Below the pieces are notes generated by a model. It searched no databases and was not told the DNA's origin. It saw only the letters and a program-made list of their open reading frames with translations. From the NCBI RefSeq assembly GCF_030817055.1, contig NZ_JAUSYV010000001.1, positions 3,992,001 through 4,056,000 of the forward strand: a DNA stretch of 64,000 nt. Direction: 5' to 3'. Shown here piece after piece: positions 1 to 7,908 of this stretch (positions are counted from its first letter, which is position 1; every line of letters begins with the position of its first letter). A program made the position numbers and the translations under genes. The DNA is from Bacillus sp. V2I10. GTDB lineage: Bacteria; Bacillota; Bacilli; Bacillales; Bacillaceae.

Positions 1-586
1 ATTGAATGAAGTAATCATCAGCATATGGAATCATCGAAGCACCCGTAATGTCAAAGCCGCCATTGGTAGTTGCACTTATAGAATTAAAAAAGCCGTGCAG
101 GAAAGCCTCCTGCCATGTAGGATAGTATTTCAGGAAATAAATGCCGAGGATCATGCCGCCGCTGAACTCGATAATCAGGATCAAAAGCAAAATTTGCTTC
201 ATCAAATTTACAATTCCCGAAAGTGCATATTGATTTTGATCCGCCATGATCAATCTTCTCTCTCTGAGGCCAATTCGTTTCCCGACTATCAGCCAGATAA
301 AAGTACCGAGCGTCATGACTCCAATTCCGCCGAACTGAAGAACAAACATGAGGATAAAAATACCTGGTACGGTTAAAGTATCTGATATATTAACTACACT
401 TAATCCAGTTACGCTTACTGCGCTTACAGCTGTAAAAAGGCCGTCCATAAATTCCCATTCCACCCCTTCTTGATGGGCGACAGGAAGGCTCAGCAAGGCA
501 ACCGAAACGCTGACTGCGATAATGTAATAGGCTGCTATCAGCTGAAACGGAGTTAATTTTTGCAAGAATAATTTAAATCGTTTCAT
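1..586 (-). CDS. ktrD: KtrB/KtrD-type potassium uptake channel subunit, N-terminal part (partial)
   Basis: Translocating subunit of a Ktr-type K+ (Na+-coupled) uptake system in the cytoplasmic membrane. The reading frame starts at ATG 584-586 (MKRFKLFLQKL) and stays open to the left edge, giving about 195 residues of a family usually near 445. The first pore loop is visible (TAVSAVSVTGLSVV), with a later pore-like segment NSISATTNGGFDI, and several membrane helices lie between. TrkH/KtrB proteins carry such pore loops with a conserved glycine at each selectivity filter. The symbol rests on gene order: htpX and a ykrK-like gene follow, as beside ktrD in B. subtilis. ktrB is the alternative; the missing C-terminus and absence of a visible ktrA/C partner prevent a firm choice. 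Confidence 0.85.
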   Translation of the reverse strand, partial: MKRFKLFLQKLTPFQLIAAYYIIAVSVSVALLSLPVAHQEGVEWEFMDGLFTAVSAVSVTGLSVVNISDTLTVPGIFILMFVLQFGGIGVMTLGTFIWLIVGKRIGLRERRLIMADQNQYALSGIVNLMKQILLLILIIEFSGGMILGIYFLKYYPTWQEAFLHGFFNSISATTNGGFDITGASMIPYADDYFIQ

Positions 587-894
587 TGGTTTTGTCCATT
601 CCTTAAATAGTGGGGTTAACTGCATGTTCTCTATCATAATGAAAAGCAGGGCATCTGAAAAGGGGTATTCGGAAATTTTATGCAGAAAGATTTTGTTTCC
701 GGCCTATGTTCATTTTCAACACGAACCGAATAAATCATACCTGACAGAATTTCAGGGAACAAAAGAGCAGGCGCCTTGGTCAGATCGACAGGCAGACAAG
801 AATCCGACAGAAAAGTCCGGGTTTGCTTTTATGGCGGATTCGTTCTGACCGAGGATTTAGGTATCTAAAATCTGACTATATAATTTTCTTAAAA
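587..894. other. Gap between ktrD and htpX
   Basis: No supported gene. A plus-strand open frame at 624-848 has no ribosome site and no recognisable protein character. The region should contain the ktrD promoter, read leftward, but no convincing -35/-10 pair was found. Confidence 0.5.
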
Positions 895-933
895 ACGAAA
901 AAAGCAGATGAGATCATAGTCCCATCTGCTTTT
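895..933 (-). terminator. Terminator of htpX
   Basis: Perfect 10-bp stem AAAGCAGATG (901-910) with CATCTGCTTT (923-932). Read leftward it is followed by TTTTCGTTTT, giving a Rho-independent terminator just after the htpX stop. Confidence 0.8.
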
Positions 934-939
934 CCCTGT

Positions 940-1818
940 TTATTTGGCTTCTAAACGGCGAATTCTCTCATCTAAGTCAGGATGTGTTGAAAATAGAGCG
1001 AGACCGCGTTTACCGCTGATTTTCAGCGTCGCAACGGAGGATTGTTCGTTGTTGATCCGCTGTGTGTATCCTTTAAGAGCACGAAGAGCATGAACCATTT
1101 TGTCCTTGCCGGCAAGATCCGCTCCGCCATTATCTGCATGGAATTCACGATGGCGGGAATAGGCAAAGACCACAAGACTGCCAAGAATCGAGAACAGCAG
1201 CTGGAAAATAAGAATCGCAATGAAGTGAACAATTGGAGCCATATCTTCTCTGACAAATCTCGATGCTACCCATGCTGCAATTCTTGCAAGGAACACAACA
1301 AATGTATTTACAACACCTTGAAGCAATGTCATTGTCACCATATCACCATTTGAAATATGCGCAACCTCATGGGCAAGCACGCCTTCAACCGCTGCATCAT
1401 CCATTTCCTCAAGGAGTCCTGTAGATACGGCTACAAGTGAATTGTTTTTTGAAGGACCTGTTGCAAAGGCATTCACCTCGCGCGATTGATAGATCCCCAC
1501 TTCCGGCATCTTCGTTATACCGGCAGCTCTTGATAATCTATGAACACGGTCTACGAGATTTCTTTCATAAACTGACAGTGATTGTTCAGGTTTTAAAACC
1601 TTGACCCCCATCATCATTTTTGCCATCCATTTAGACATCAGGAGTGAAATAAATGACCCGGTAAAACCTACGACTGCACTGAAAACAAGCAAGCTTATGA
1701 GATCGATTTCACCTGATGCATTCACATATGATCCAACGCCTAAAAGCGTGAGGACAACGCCAATTGTAATAAGCACAAGAATATTTGTTAAAATAAAAAG
1801 GAAAATCCGTTTAGCCAT
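940..1818 (-). CDS. htpX: Membrane-bound zinc metalloprotease HtpX
   Basis: M48-family membrane protease that degrades damaged membrane proteins and responds to envelope or heat stress. 292 residues, close to the family size. Two N-terminal helices (about 4-28 and 40-60) precede the protease domain. The zinc site HEVAH lies at residues 150-154, with the downstream glutamate ligand in REFHADNGGADLAG. A further pair of hydrophobic segments lies at about 165-220. The start ATG 1816-1818 has a GGAGGTG ribosome site. In B. subtilis htpX is repressed by YkrK, encoded next door, and by Rok. Here the ykrK homologue is divergent with 153 bp between, so the same local control is likely. Confidence 0.95.
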   Translation of the reverse strand: MAKRIFLFILTNILVLITIGVVLTLLGVGSYVNASGEIDLISLLVFSAVVGFTGSFISLLMSKWMAKMMMGVKVLKPEQSLSVYERNLVDRVHRLSRAAGITKMPEVGIYQSREVNAFATGPSKNNSLVAVSTGLLEEMDDAAVEGVLAHEVAHISNGDMVTMTLLQGVVNTFVVFLARIAAWVASRFVREDMAPIVHFIAILIFQLLFSILGSLVVFAYSRHREFHADNGGADLAGKDKMVHALRALKGYTQRINNEQSSVATLKISGKRGLALFSTHPDLDERIRRLEAK

Positions 1819-1839
1819 CTTGCACCTCCATCATTTTGG

Positions 1840-1876
1840 GTTCAAGTGAACTTGTATTATAATCGTATTATAATTA
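1840..1876. promoter_or_regulatory. Palindrome and twin -10-like boxes upstream of htpX
   Basis: CAAGTGAACTTG (1843-1854) has perfect 5-bp outer arms and overlaps GTTCAAGTGAAC (1840-1851). Next to it is a direct repeat of GTATTATAAT (1854-1874); on the htpX strand each copy carries a TATAAT. The palindrome sits where a repressor would block htpX initiation. YkrK is the natural candidate, but this is inference. Confidence 0.45.
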
Positions 1877-1929
1877 AAATACATAAGAGAAAGCAAATAA
1901 AAACACTTTGGTAAACTCAGGAAAAGCGA

Positions 1930-1942
1930 ACCTTTTCAAGGT
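1930..1942. promoter_or_regulatory. Inverted repeat upstream of the ykrK-like gene
   Basis: ACCTT-TTC-AAGGT, followed by GAAC-like flanks, lies 30 bp before the ykrK start. With the 1840-1854 palindrome it could make a two-site operator region for the divergent pair. It shares no strong common core with that palindrome beyond AAGGTGAAC/AAGTGAAC. Confidence 0.35.
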
Positions 1943-1971
1943 GAACTAAATGATCAGAAAAGAGATGTGCG

Positions 1972-2661
1972 ATGAATACAATTCAGTTAAAGCGATCTGA
2001 CATGACCAGACTGCTGCTTGCTTTAAAAGGTGAAAGCGGACACACTCCGCTTGAACTGCTTAACCAGTTAGGCATCCGAAAAAACAGTCCAGAAGACGCA
2101 TTGCCTGACTTTATAAAAAATCAGAAACCCTTCCCAAGAGGCCTATCAACAAATGAAATTGTAGCACTTGCAAAGCTGTGTGAATTGACGTCGCTGAAGT
2201 CAACATCCATTCAGAACTGGATTAAGCGGGATATAAAAGAGTTGATCGGCGCACCTGAGCTTGGCAAAAAGTATTCAATTGAACAGGCTGCCATATTGCT
2301 GATTGTAAGAGATTTAAAATCGGTTTTTGATTTTGATACAATCAGGCGGCTCTTAATGAGCTTATTTAATACGATATCAGACCGAAGCGATGACTTAATC
2401 TCTCCTTTGACTTATTATGCCGCATATGGGGAGATCCTCGAAAGAATGGAGTCCATTACAGTTTTCTCCTTATCTGAGCACGAAATGGAGGAGGAAATCT
2501 TAAAAAAGATCGAGGCATCCAGGGATCTTTTTAAAGATCTTTCGAATGAATTATGGATACAGGTAAAAAGTATATTAACGGTTACCGTTCTGTCTGTGAT
2601 TGCCTCTTATCTTCAGAGAAGAACAGAGCTGTTTTTTCATCAGCATCTGGAACAGAAATAA
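1972..2661 (+). CDS. ykrK: YkrK-like DUF1836 protein, probable htpX repressor
   Basis: 229 residues with the DUF1836 layout: a helical N-terminal part with a MerR-like helix-turn-helix at about 55-130 (GLSTNEIVALAKLCELTS, then SIQNWIKRDIKELIG) and a C-terminal hydrophobic stretch near 195-215. B. subtilis YkrK, from the same gene neighbourhood, negatively controls htpX together with Rok. The start ATG 1972 is preceded by a moderate AAAGAG ribosome site. Its stop lies 2 bp from the stop of the convergent FAD oxidase. Function is assigned from family and position, not from any seen catalytic residue. Confidence 0.8.
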   Translation: MNTIQLKRSDMTRLLLALKGESGHTPLELLNQLGIRKNSPEDALPDFIKNQKPFPRGLSTNEIVALAKLCELTSLKSTSIQNWIKRDIKELIGAPELGKKYSIEQAAILLIVRDLKSVFDFDTIRRLLMSLFNTISDRSDDLISPLTYYAAYGEILERMESITVFSLSEHEMEEEILKKIEASRDLFKDLSNELWIQVKSILTVTVLSVIASYLQRRTELFFHQHLEQK

Positions 2662-2663
2662 GA

Positions 2664-3860
2664 TTATCTCTTTATATATATCTGCAAATCATCATTCGGC
2701 TTCCCTGTTAAATGGTCGCGGATAAGGCTTGCGAGCATGTGGCTGTAGATTGTGCCATTTCCGCCGTATCCCAGAAAAAACAGGCAGTGCGGCAGCTCAG
2801 GATATTCTTTAATCATCGGAAGCCCGTCATGAGTACTTCCAAACACAGCTCCCCAGAAGTATTCTGCCTCAAGCTTCAGTTCAGGAAAGAGCTTTTTCAC
2901 TTCCATCAGGAGCTGATCTCTTTTATGGATCAGCTTCGAATCTATTTTCCCTGCATCTATTGTTCCTTCATCCAGCCCTCCTGCTATAATTCGGTTATCG
3001 GCAGTCGTTCTTATGTATAAATAAGGTCTTGCTGTTTCCCATATAAGCGTTTGACCGTGCCAGATTTCTTCCTCTTTAAGCCTGTTAGTGGCGATTGCAT
3101 ACGTACTGGACAAAACAGCATTCTGTTCGCGTCTGATTTCCTGATTGCGGTACCCGGCTGCCATGATCACCTTCTTGGTTTTAATGCTTGCTCCGTCTGC
3201 TGTATACATGATGGCATGGCTTTGCTCAATTTTCCTCCCGGTGACCTCTGTCTTTTCAAAAACACGCACGCCCCGAGCTGCCGCAGCATCAATAAGAGAA
3301 AGTGCGAGTTTATAAGGGTTAACTTCTGCGTCACCTCCCGACAAAATCGCTGCCGGTTTGTTAAATCCATACATCCTTTTGATATCGGAAGCGGTCAGCC
3401 ACTCTGCCTGAAAGGAATGCTTCTTCAGCATGTCATATTCCTTTCTCAATGCTTCTACGTCTGCCTCCTCAGATGCATAATAGAGACTCTCTCTTATTTT
3501 AAAGTCAGGATTGATTGATAAGGACGGAACCAGCTTTTCTAATCCTTTCAGTGCCTGTTCACAAAGCCGGTAATGTCTGACAGCTTTCTCCCGGCCAAAG
3601 GAGTTTGCGCAGGCTGTAAGCATTTTATCATTCGAATATTGCAGCAGTCCGGTATTTATACTGGAACTTCCGCTGCCGGCACGATCCATTTCAACTAATA
3701 CAACATTCAGATCTGTTTCGCTCAGAAAATAAGCACAGTTGGCGCCTGACTCGCCGCCTCCGATGATTAATACGTCACAGCAAATATCCATATCCAAGGC
3801 TGGGAACGGTTTGTGAGTAACTGTTTCAGGCCAAAAAAATGTTCCGCTTCTGATATCCAT
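2664..3860 (-). CDS. FAD-dependent oxidoreductase, glycine/D-amino acid oxidase family
   Basis: 398 residues with the dinucleotide-binding fold at the N-terminus (DVLIIGGGESGANCAYFLSE, about residues 29-48, ending the second strand in VVLVEMD) and the DAO-family C-terminal FAD contact region (GYGGNGTIYSHMLAS). Such enzymes oxidise amine substrates such as glycine, sarcosine or D-amino acids. The substrate here is unknown. It has no operon partner: it converges with ykrK and lies divergent to sspD. It interrupts the ykrK, sspD, sigI order seen in B. subtilis, so it may be a lineage-specific insertion. Confidence 0.85.
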   Translation of the reverse strand: MDIRSGTFFWPETVTHKPFPALDMDICCDVLIIGGGESGANCAYFLSETDLNVVLVEMDRAGSGSSSINTGLLQYSNDKMLTACANSFGREKAVRHYRLCEQALKGLEKLVPSLSINPDFKIRESLYYASEEADVEALRKEYDMLKKHSFQAEWLTASDIKRMYGFNKPAAILSGGDAEVNPYKLALSLIDAAAARGVRVFEKTEVTGRKIEQSHAIMYTADGASIKTKKVIMAAGYRNQEIRREQNAVLSSTYAIATNRLKEEEIWHGQTLIWETARPYLYIRTTADNRIIAGGLDEGTIDAGKIDSKLIHKRDQLLMEVKKLFPELKLEAEYFWGAVFGSTHDGLPMIKEYPELPHCLFFLGYGGNGTIYSHMLASLIRDHLTGKPNDDLQIYIKR

Positions 3861-3971
3861 TACTTCACCGCCTCTTACAAAGTATGAAGGTAGTTTTTGT
3901 TATTCCAAATCCATTCATTCAGGCAATTCACGCAGACATACGGTGACAATTGCCAGTATATTATTTCTGCA

Positions 3972-4001
3972 TGAATCAACACTATAAGAACAGCCATATC
4001 A
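3972..4001 (+). promoter_or_regulatory. SigG-like promoter of sspD
   Basis: TGAATC (3972-3977), 17-bp spacer, CATATCA (3995-4001), fitting the forespore sigma-G pattern TGMATR/CATNNTA with one mismatch in each box. It lies 32 bp before the sspD start, the expected place. Confidence 0.6.
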
Positions 4002-4032
4002 GGCTGATCATTTAACAAAGGAGTTGAAAATA

Positions 4033-4239
4033 ATGGCACGCAGCAGCAACAAATTACTTGTTCCAGGAATTGAACAGGCACTGGATCAAATCAAATATGA
4101 AATTGCACAGGAATTTGGAGTTTCGCTTGGATCTGACACAGCAGCACGATCAAACGGATCTGTAGGCGGAGAAATTACAAAGCGCTTAGTCGCTCAAGCA
4201 CAAGCAGGACTTGGCGGACAATCCTCTAAAACTGAATAA
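4033..4239 (+). CDS. sspD: Small acid-soluble spore protein, alpha/beta type
   Basis: 68-residue DNA-coating spore protein. The two family signatures are present: EIAQEFGVSLG (mid-protein, containing the GPR protease site) and the C-terminal GGEITKRLVAQAQAG. These proteins saturate forespore DNA and protect it from UV and heat, and are cut by GPR at germination. The start is ATG 4033, nine bases after AAAGGAG (4017-4023), rather than an upstream in-frame TTG at 4024. Neighbours match the sspD position near sigI in B. subtilis. A strong hairpin terminator follows, so the gene is monocistronic. Confidence 0.93.
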   Translation: MARSSNKLLVPGIEQALDQIKYEIAQEFGVSLGSDTAARSNGSVGGEITKRLVAQAQAGLGGQSSKTE

Positions 4240-4245
4240 CATGGC

Positions 4246-4285
4246 AAAAACCGCCGGGTGCATCCACCCCGGCGGTTCTCTTGTT
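4246..4285 (+). terminator. Terminator of sspD
   Basis: GC-rich hairpin ACCGCCGGG (4250-4258) with CCCGGCGGT (4268-4276), followed by TCTCTTGTT. Confidence 0.8.
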
Positions 4286-4354
4286 ACCAGTTATGTAAAA
4301 ACTAAAAAGCGCCAAACCGTTCAAGGTCATCCTCTTATTTTGGCACTATAAGAA

Positions 4355-5485
4355 TTAATCACGATCAAATCTTGACCCCTCGTCGTTATCTTCATCGTCA
4401 TCATCTCTGTCTCTATTATATTGATCATTGTCCCTGTGTATTCTGTCATCATCATCTTCGTCATTGTCATCGTCATCGTTTCTGTCTCCCTCACGCTGCC
4501 ATTTGCCCTTTTCCTCTTCACGCCGTTTTTTCTCAGCTTCTTTATTGGTATTTTTTATCGATACCTTATCTTTTGGCGGAAGAGGGGTAATTTTTTTTTT
4601 CTCCGGAATGGTCTCTTTCAGCTCTTCCTCTTTTATTTCAGGCTTTTCTTTTTTCGCCGGTATTTCAGGAGGCGCTTGTTTTTCTTTATCTTCCGCAGGA
4701 GGCATTACAGCTGGAGGAGTTTTCTTGCTTTTTTCTTCATTAGCATGACTGGGTGTCTCTTGCTTTCCTTCTTCTTTCTCGCCCTTATTTTCGTTTAAAG
4801 GAGCAGTTTCTGCAGGCTTAGGGTTTAATTGCATATACTTGCCGGTTGAAATGCCTTGATCTGCTGCTTTATTTCTTGTCTCAACATCAGATTCAACTGC
4901 ACTGACTTTTACATTTTCGTTTTTATATGAATCCTTTAAATGGTCAACATCAGCGCGCATTTTCTTTTTGACGGATTCATGTTTGTCATCTGTGGTCACG
5001 GTCGTTATGAATATTTCTTTTTCTCCCTTTAAATAGCCTAAATCTTTGCTTTTGTCGACAATCTTGGAAAAGACGTCTGAGATCTTGCGGTTTTTCCAGT
5101 CTTTTATATCACCAAGCATTTTTTTCCCATCTTCATTCATCGGCTCTATCTGCACGACCTGAAGCTTCTCATTCAATCTAAGCTCAAAGCTTGGATTGAT
5201 ATCAATTGTCATGTAAGCATACACTTTGTCATCTTTAAAAACGGGCAGCACTGTAAAAAAAAGAAGAATAAGAGCCATACCTGCCAATAACCCGTTTCTA
5301 ATTCCGCGCAAATTAAAGATGCTTAACGGCTTTGCCCTTTCGCTTGTATCTGAAAGTTGAAAAAAAGTTATTTCCTCACCCAGCTCGTATGAACGTTTTT
5401 GTTTATTTGCTTTCAAAAATTGTCCATCGAGGGTAAGTAATGTGACGTAATCATCATTTCGATCAACGACGATCCCTTTTTTCAT
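4355..5485 (-). CDS. rsgI: Membrane anti-sigma-I factor RsgI
   Basis: 376 residues, close to B. subtilis RsgI. Residues 1-50 form the cytoplasmic RsgI_N domain that binds SigI. A single membrane helix follows at about 64-83 (NGLLAGMALILLFFTVLPVF), then the extracellular conserved domain with YMTIDINPSFEL. The C-terminal third is low complexity, first Pro/Lys/Glu rich and finally Asp/Arg rich. In the family, regulated cleavage of RsgI frees SigI during heat stress. The start overlaps the sigI stop by 4 bp (ATGA), so the two are translationally coupled. Confidence 0.95.
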   Translation of the reverse strand: MKKGIVVDRNDDYVTLLTLDGQFLKANKQKRSYELGEEITFFQLSDTSERAKPLSIFNLRGIRNGLLAGMALILLFFTVLPVFKDDKVYAYMTIDINPSFELRLNEKLQVVQIEPMNEDGKKMLGDIKDWKNRKISDVFSKIVDKSKDLGYLKGEKEIFITTVTTDDKHESVKKKMRADVDHLKDSYKNENVKVSAVESDVETRNKAADQGISTGKYMQLNPKPAETAPLNENKGEKEEGKQETPSHANEEKSKKTPPAVMPPAEDKEKQAPPEIPAKKEKPEIKEEELKETIPEKKKITPLPPKDKVSIKNTNKEAEKKRREEEKGKWQREGDRNDDDDNDEDDDDRIHRDNDQYNRDRDDDDEDNDEGSRFDRD

Positions 5486-6228
5486 GATTGAAGCACCCCT
5501 CTTATATAGTCTTTCAGATAAATGTAATCCCCAGATAAAATAATTGTCATTGCAATAATATATTTTCTATTTCTCTCTATTGTTTTGCGACTGACAGATA
5601 CAAGCGTCTCAAGCTGTTTGACCGGCAGCTGTTTTTTTGTGAACAGGATGCGCTTGAGTTCATCATGTTCAATAAGTATTTGCGCCACCTTAATTGCATT
5701 TTGTCTTGCGTCCATATGCTTTGGAGATTGCTCCATCAGTTCTGAAAAGGACAGGCCAAATTCCTGCAGGACAGTCTGAAAGTAAACAATCTCTTCTCTG
5801 CGCTGTTCTTGTTCAATCAGTTTCTGATGCTCTTCAATCGACAGATCCGCCTCGATCTTGCTTTGAGAGGCCTCGCCTTCTTCATGCTCCTGAAGGTCAA
5901 TGTTCACTGTCTGGGCATTCCTTGCTTCTTTCCGGATATAATCGATCACTTTTCTCTTTATAATCAATTCGGCGAATGCAAGAAGCGAGCTCCCTTTTTC
6001 AGTTGAATACTTTTCAATGGCTTCATTAAAAGCAATAAGACCAATACTGAACTCATCGTCTCTCTCATCAATGTACCTTTTACAAACCGAAGAAACGGTT
6101 TTTGCCACGAATGGTTTATATTGGTCAATTAGCGTGTTCTGCATTTGCTGATCCCCATCTTGTATCTGCAAGACGGTATCTTCTAAAGTTGGTTTCTTTT
6201 TGCCAAGTTTAAACAGTAGGCTAAGCAC
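5482..6228 (-). CDS. sigI: Heat-stress sigma factor SigI
   Basis: 248-residue sigma-70-type factor of the SigI family. The N-terminal half has the region-2 segment DEFSIGLIAFNEAIEKYS followed by IIKRKVIDYIRKE. The C-terminal part has the SigI-specific helix-turn-helix (LPVKQLETLVSVSRKTIERNRKYII). It directs heat- and envelope-stress genes. The start is GTG 6226-6228 with GAGGTGAG at 6234-6241. It is first gene of the sigI-rsgI pair. No ACCCC/CGAA-type SigI promoter of its own could be seen upstream, although that family is often autoregulated. Confidence 0.95.
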   Translation of the reverse strand: MLSLLFKLGKKKPTLEDTVLQIQDGDQQMQNTLIDQYKPFVAKTVSSVCKRYIDERDDEFSIGLIAFNEAIEKYSTEKGSSLLAFAELIIKRKVIDYIRKEARNAQTVNIDLQEHEEGEASQSKIEADLSIEEHQKLIEQEQRREEIVYFQTVLQEFGLSFSELMEQSPKHMDARQNAIKVAQILIEHDELKRILFTKKQLPVKQLETLVSVSRKTIERNRKYIIAMTIILSGDYIYLKDYIRGVLQS

Positions 6229-6241
6229 CGGTTCTCACCTC

Positions 6242-6894
6242 AGTTTCTCCCATATTACTTCGTATAATCATAGCTAATTTGCATGGAGAGCGCAAAGGAA
6301 GAAAATTGGAATTATGCTTGCCTGTCGGATAAATGGAAATGGGAGACGGAAAAAGATTTGAAGCTGTTAGATGATTTTAAACCTGCGGATTTACTCCTCT
6401 CATTTATTTTTTCCTCACTAAACAGCTACGAAATGAAATCGGAATTTGAGGGTGTGAAAATTCTTTTTTACAAAAAGATTACAAAGTATGTGAAAAATTA
6501 TAGGGGAATTGGCTGTAATTTGACATTTCTATCTAATTAAAGGAATTAATTTCAAATACCGGAGGAATTTCTTTCTATCTCCGCAAATTCAAATGCACAC
6601 TAGCCAATATGGAATATGAGGTGTGAAACCACAAAAAAGCCCGCAAATTGTCCAAGTTCAACCCGAAAATGTCCTTTATTAGCTGCCGTTTAGAAGTGTA
6701 AAAGTACACATATTGCAGATGCAATACAGCCCCTATGAACATAACTATCCGAAACCGGTGTTTCATAATCCGCTGACGCCTTGAACCGATCCGCAAATCC
6801 GGGTTTCACTTTCGGAAATCAGGTTTTACCTACTGCTGCTTAAATGAGGCGAGTACACCATATTAAAGCCGGCAAAATGCTCAATTTCCCCAAC
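6242..6894. other. Gap upstream of sigI with degenerate repeated phrases
   Basis: No convincing gene. Recurrent loose phrases occur: CCGCAAATTCAAAT (6582), CCCGCAAATTG (6640), CCGAAAATGTCC (6663), TCCGCAAATCCGGG (6789) and CCGGCAAAATGCTC (6869). An 85-codon frame at 6283-6540 has no ribosome site. The sigI promoter must lie near 6245-6300. Confidence 0.5.
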
Positions 6895-6932
6895 AAAAAA
6901 GCACCCGAGTTCATTTCGGATGCTGCTTTTTT
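6895..6932 (-). terminator. Terminator after the broken small gene
   Basis: AAAAAAGCACCCGA pairs imperfectly with TCGGATGCTGCTTTTTT, and the leftward strand ends in a T run. It directly follows the small open frame that stops at 6931. Confidence 0.6.
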
Positions 6933-7043
6933 ATCTGTGTTCCGCTTCTTCAATCATGCGCTCTTCTTCTGATTCCGGCTTGTCACTTTCATCTTTTGAC
7001 AGGAACCATCCTGCTATGGCAATGCCTGCAAGGATACATCCAT
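6931..7043 (-). pseudogene. Small membrane-peptide gene with an apparent frameshift
   Basis: AGGAGG (7053-7058) stands nine bases before ATG 7041-7043, an ideal start, but that frame stops after nine codons (MDVSLQALP). A different frame entered about 15 bases later runs AGIAIAGWFLSKDESDKPES and on through a Glu-rich tail to a TAA followed at once by a terminator. The span is 113 bp, one base short of a whole number of codons. It looks like a 35-40 residue single-helix protein with one frameshift. A sequencing error would give the same picture. The family is not recognised. Confidence 0.4.
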
Positions 7044-7100
7044 TCTTTCACTCCTCCTAATAGTATCTTTAATCTACCAATATCATTTCACTTCTATCGT

Positions 7101-7137
7101 AAAAACACCTTTTCCTTATCCTGGAAAAGGTGTTTTT
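7101..7137. terminator. Strong bidirectional hairpin after the DedA gene
   Basis: Perfect 15-bp stem AAAAACACCTTTTCC (7101-7115) with GGAAAAGGTGTTTTT (7123-7137). It ends the leftward DedA gene, whose stop is at 7140. Confidence 0.85.
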
Positions 7138-7139
7138 AT

Positions 7140-7751
7140 TTAATTCTTATGAGTGTATGTTGAAGGCTTGATTGCTTTTCTTGTCATAAACTTGTACAAA
7201 AGAAAAACAATGACAATGACAACACCCGCCGGAAGCAAATAGTCGTTCGCCATTCCGCCTACTTCCTCCCATTTGTCACCAAGTTTAAACCCAAGAAATA
7301 CGTATAAAAACGTAATAGGAAGCATTGCAGCAAACGTATAAATGGAAAAAATCCAGACTTTCATTTTAGCCATTCCGCATGGTATGGAGATCAGCGTTCT
7401 GACTCCAGGCAGGAAACGGGCGGTAAATGCCACCATCGCTCCGTTTTTTTCGAAGAAAGCATCTGCCTTTGAAAGGTTTTCTTCGTTGATAAACATATAT
7501 TTTCCATACTTTATGAGAAAAGGTCTTCCCCCGTAGCGGCCAAGCGCATAAAGGGTAAGCGGACCGATTGTTCCCCCGACCGTTCCGGCAAGAACCGTCC
7601 CCCATAAAGCCATATCTCCCTGATAAACCCAATACCCTGCAAGCGGCAGCACCACTTCAGCAGGCACAAACTCAAAGCATAGTGCAAGGAGCACGCCAAA
7701 GTACGAAAGGTCTTTAAAGTATTCAATAAAAGCTAGAATGTAATGTTCCAT
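7140..7751 (-). CDS. DedA family membrane protein
   Basis: 203-residue polytopic protein of the DedA/VTT family, thought to move lipids such as undecaprenyl phosphate or phosphatidylethanolamine across the membrane. Family motifs are visible: FEFVPAEVVLPLAGY near the N-terminus, GTVGGTIGPLTLYALGRYGG, and the FTARFLPGVRTLISIPCG segment with the conserved arginine and glycine. The frame extends four codons upstream to a TTG that is only two bases from AAAGGAG, so ATG 7749-7751 was chosen. A DedA gene (ykoX) also lies near ku/ligD in B. subtilis. Beside it is uppP, another undecaprenyl-carrier enzyme, which may be meaningful. Confidence 0.88.
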   Translation of the reverse strand: MEHYILAFIEYFKDLSYFGVLLALCFEFVPAEVVLPLAGYWVYQGDMALWGTVLAGTVGGTIGPLTLYALGRYGGRPFLIKYGKYMFINEENLSKADAFFEKNGAMVAFTARFLPGVRTLISIPCGMAKMKVWIFSIYTFAAMLPITFLYVFLGFKLGDKWEEVGGMANDYLLPAGVVIVIVFLLYKFMTRKAIKPSTYTHKN

Positions 7752-7908
7752 GTTCAGTACCAAACTCCTTTTCAGTTCTACAAGCTATCATACTACACAT
7801 ACGATTAAAAAGGGACAACTTTACAGATTATTAATTTTTGGCTTTTTTCGGTTTGATGATGCAGATGGAAGTCACGAAAAGAGCCTATTCTTTAATTGAG
7901 GTGAAGAA

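Noticed and set aside
4421..4798. Long hydrophobic plus-strand frames opposite rsgI
   Set aside because: They are the antisense of the Asp/Glu/Lys-rich tail of RsgI, which reads as Ile/Val/Phe/Leu in reverse. No ribosome site.
6245..6300. SigI autoregulatory promoter before sigI
   Set aside because: A CGAA lies at 6259-6262 on the minus strand, but no ACCCC-type -35 was found at the right distance.
6283..6540. 85-codon plus-strand frame upstream of sigI
   Set aside because: No ribosome site, composition like the surrounding AT-rich gap, and it would overlap the sigI promoter region.
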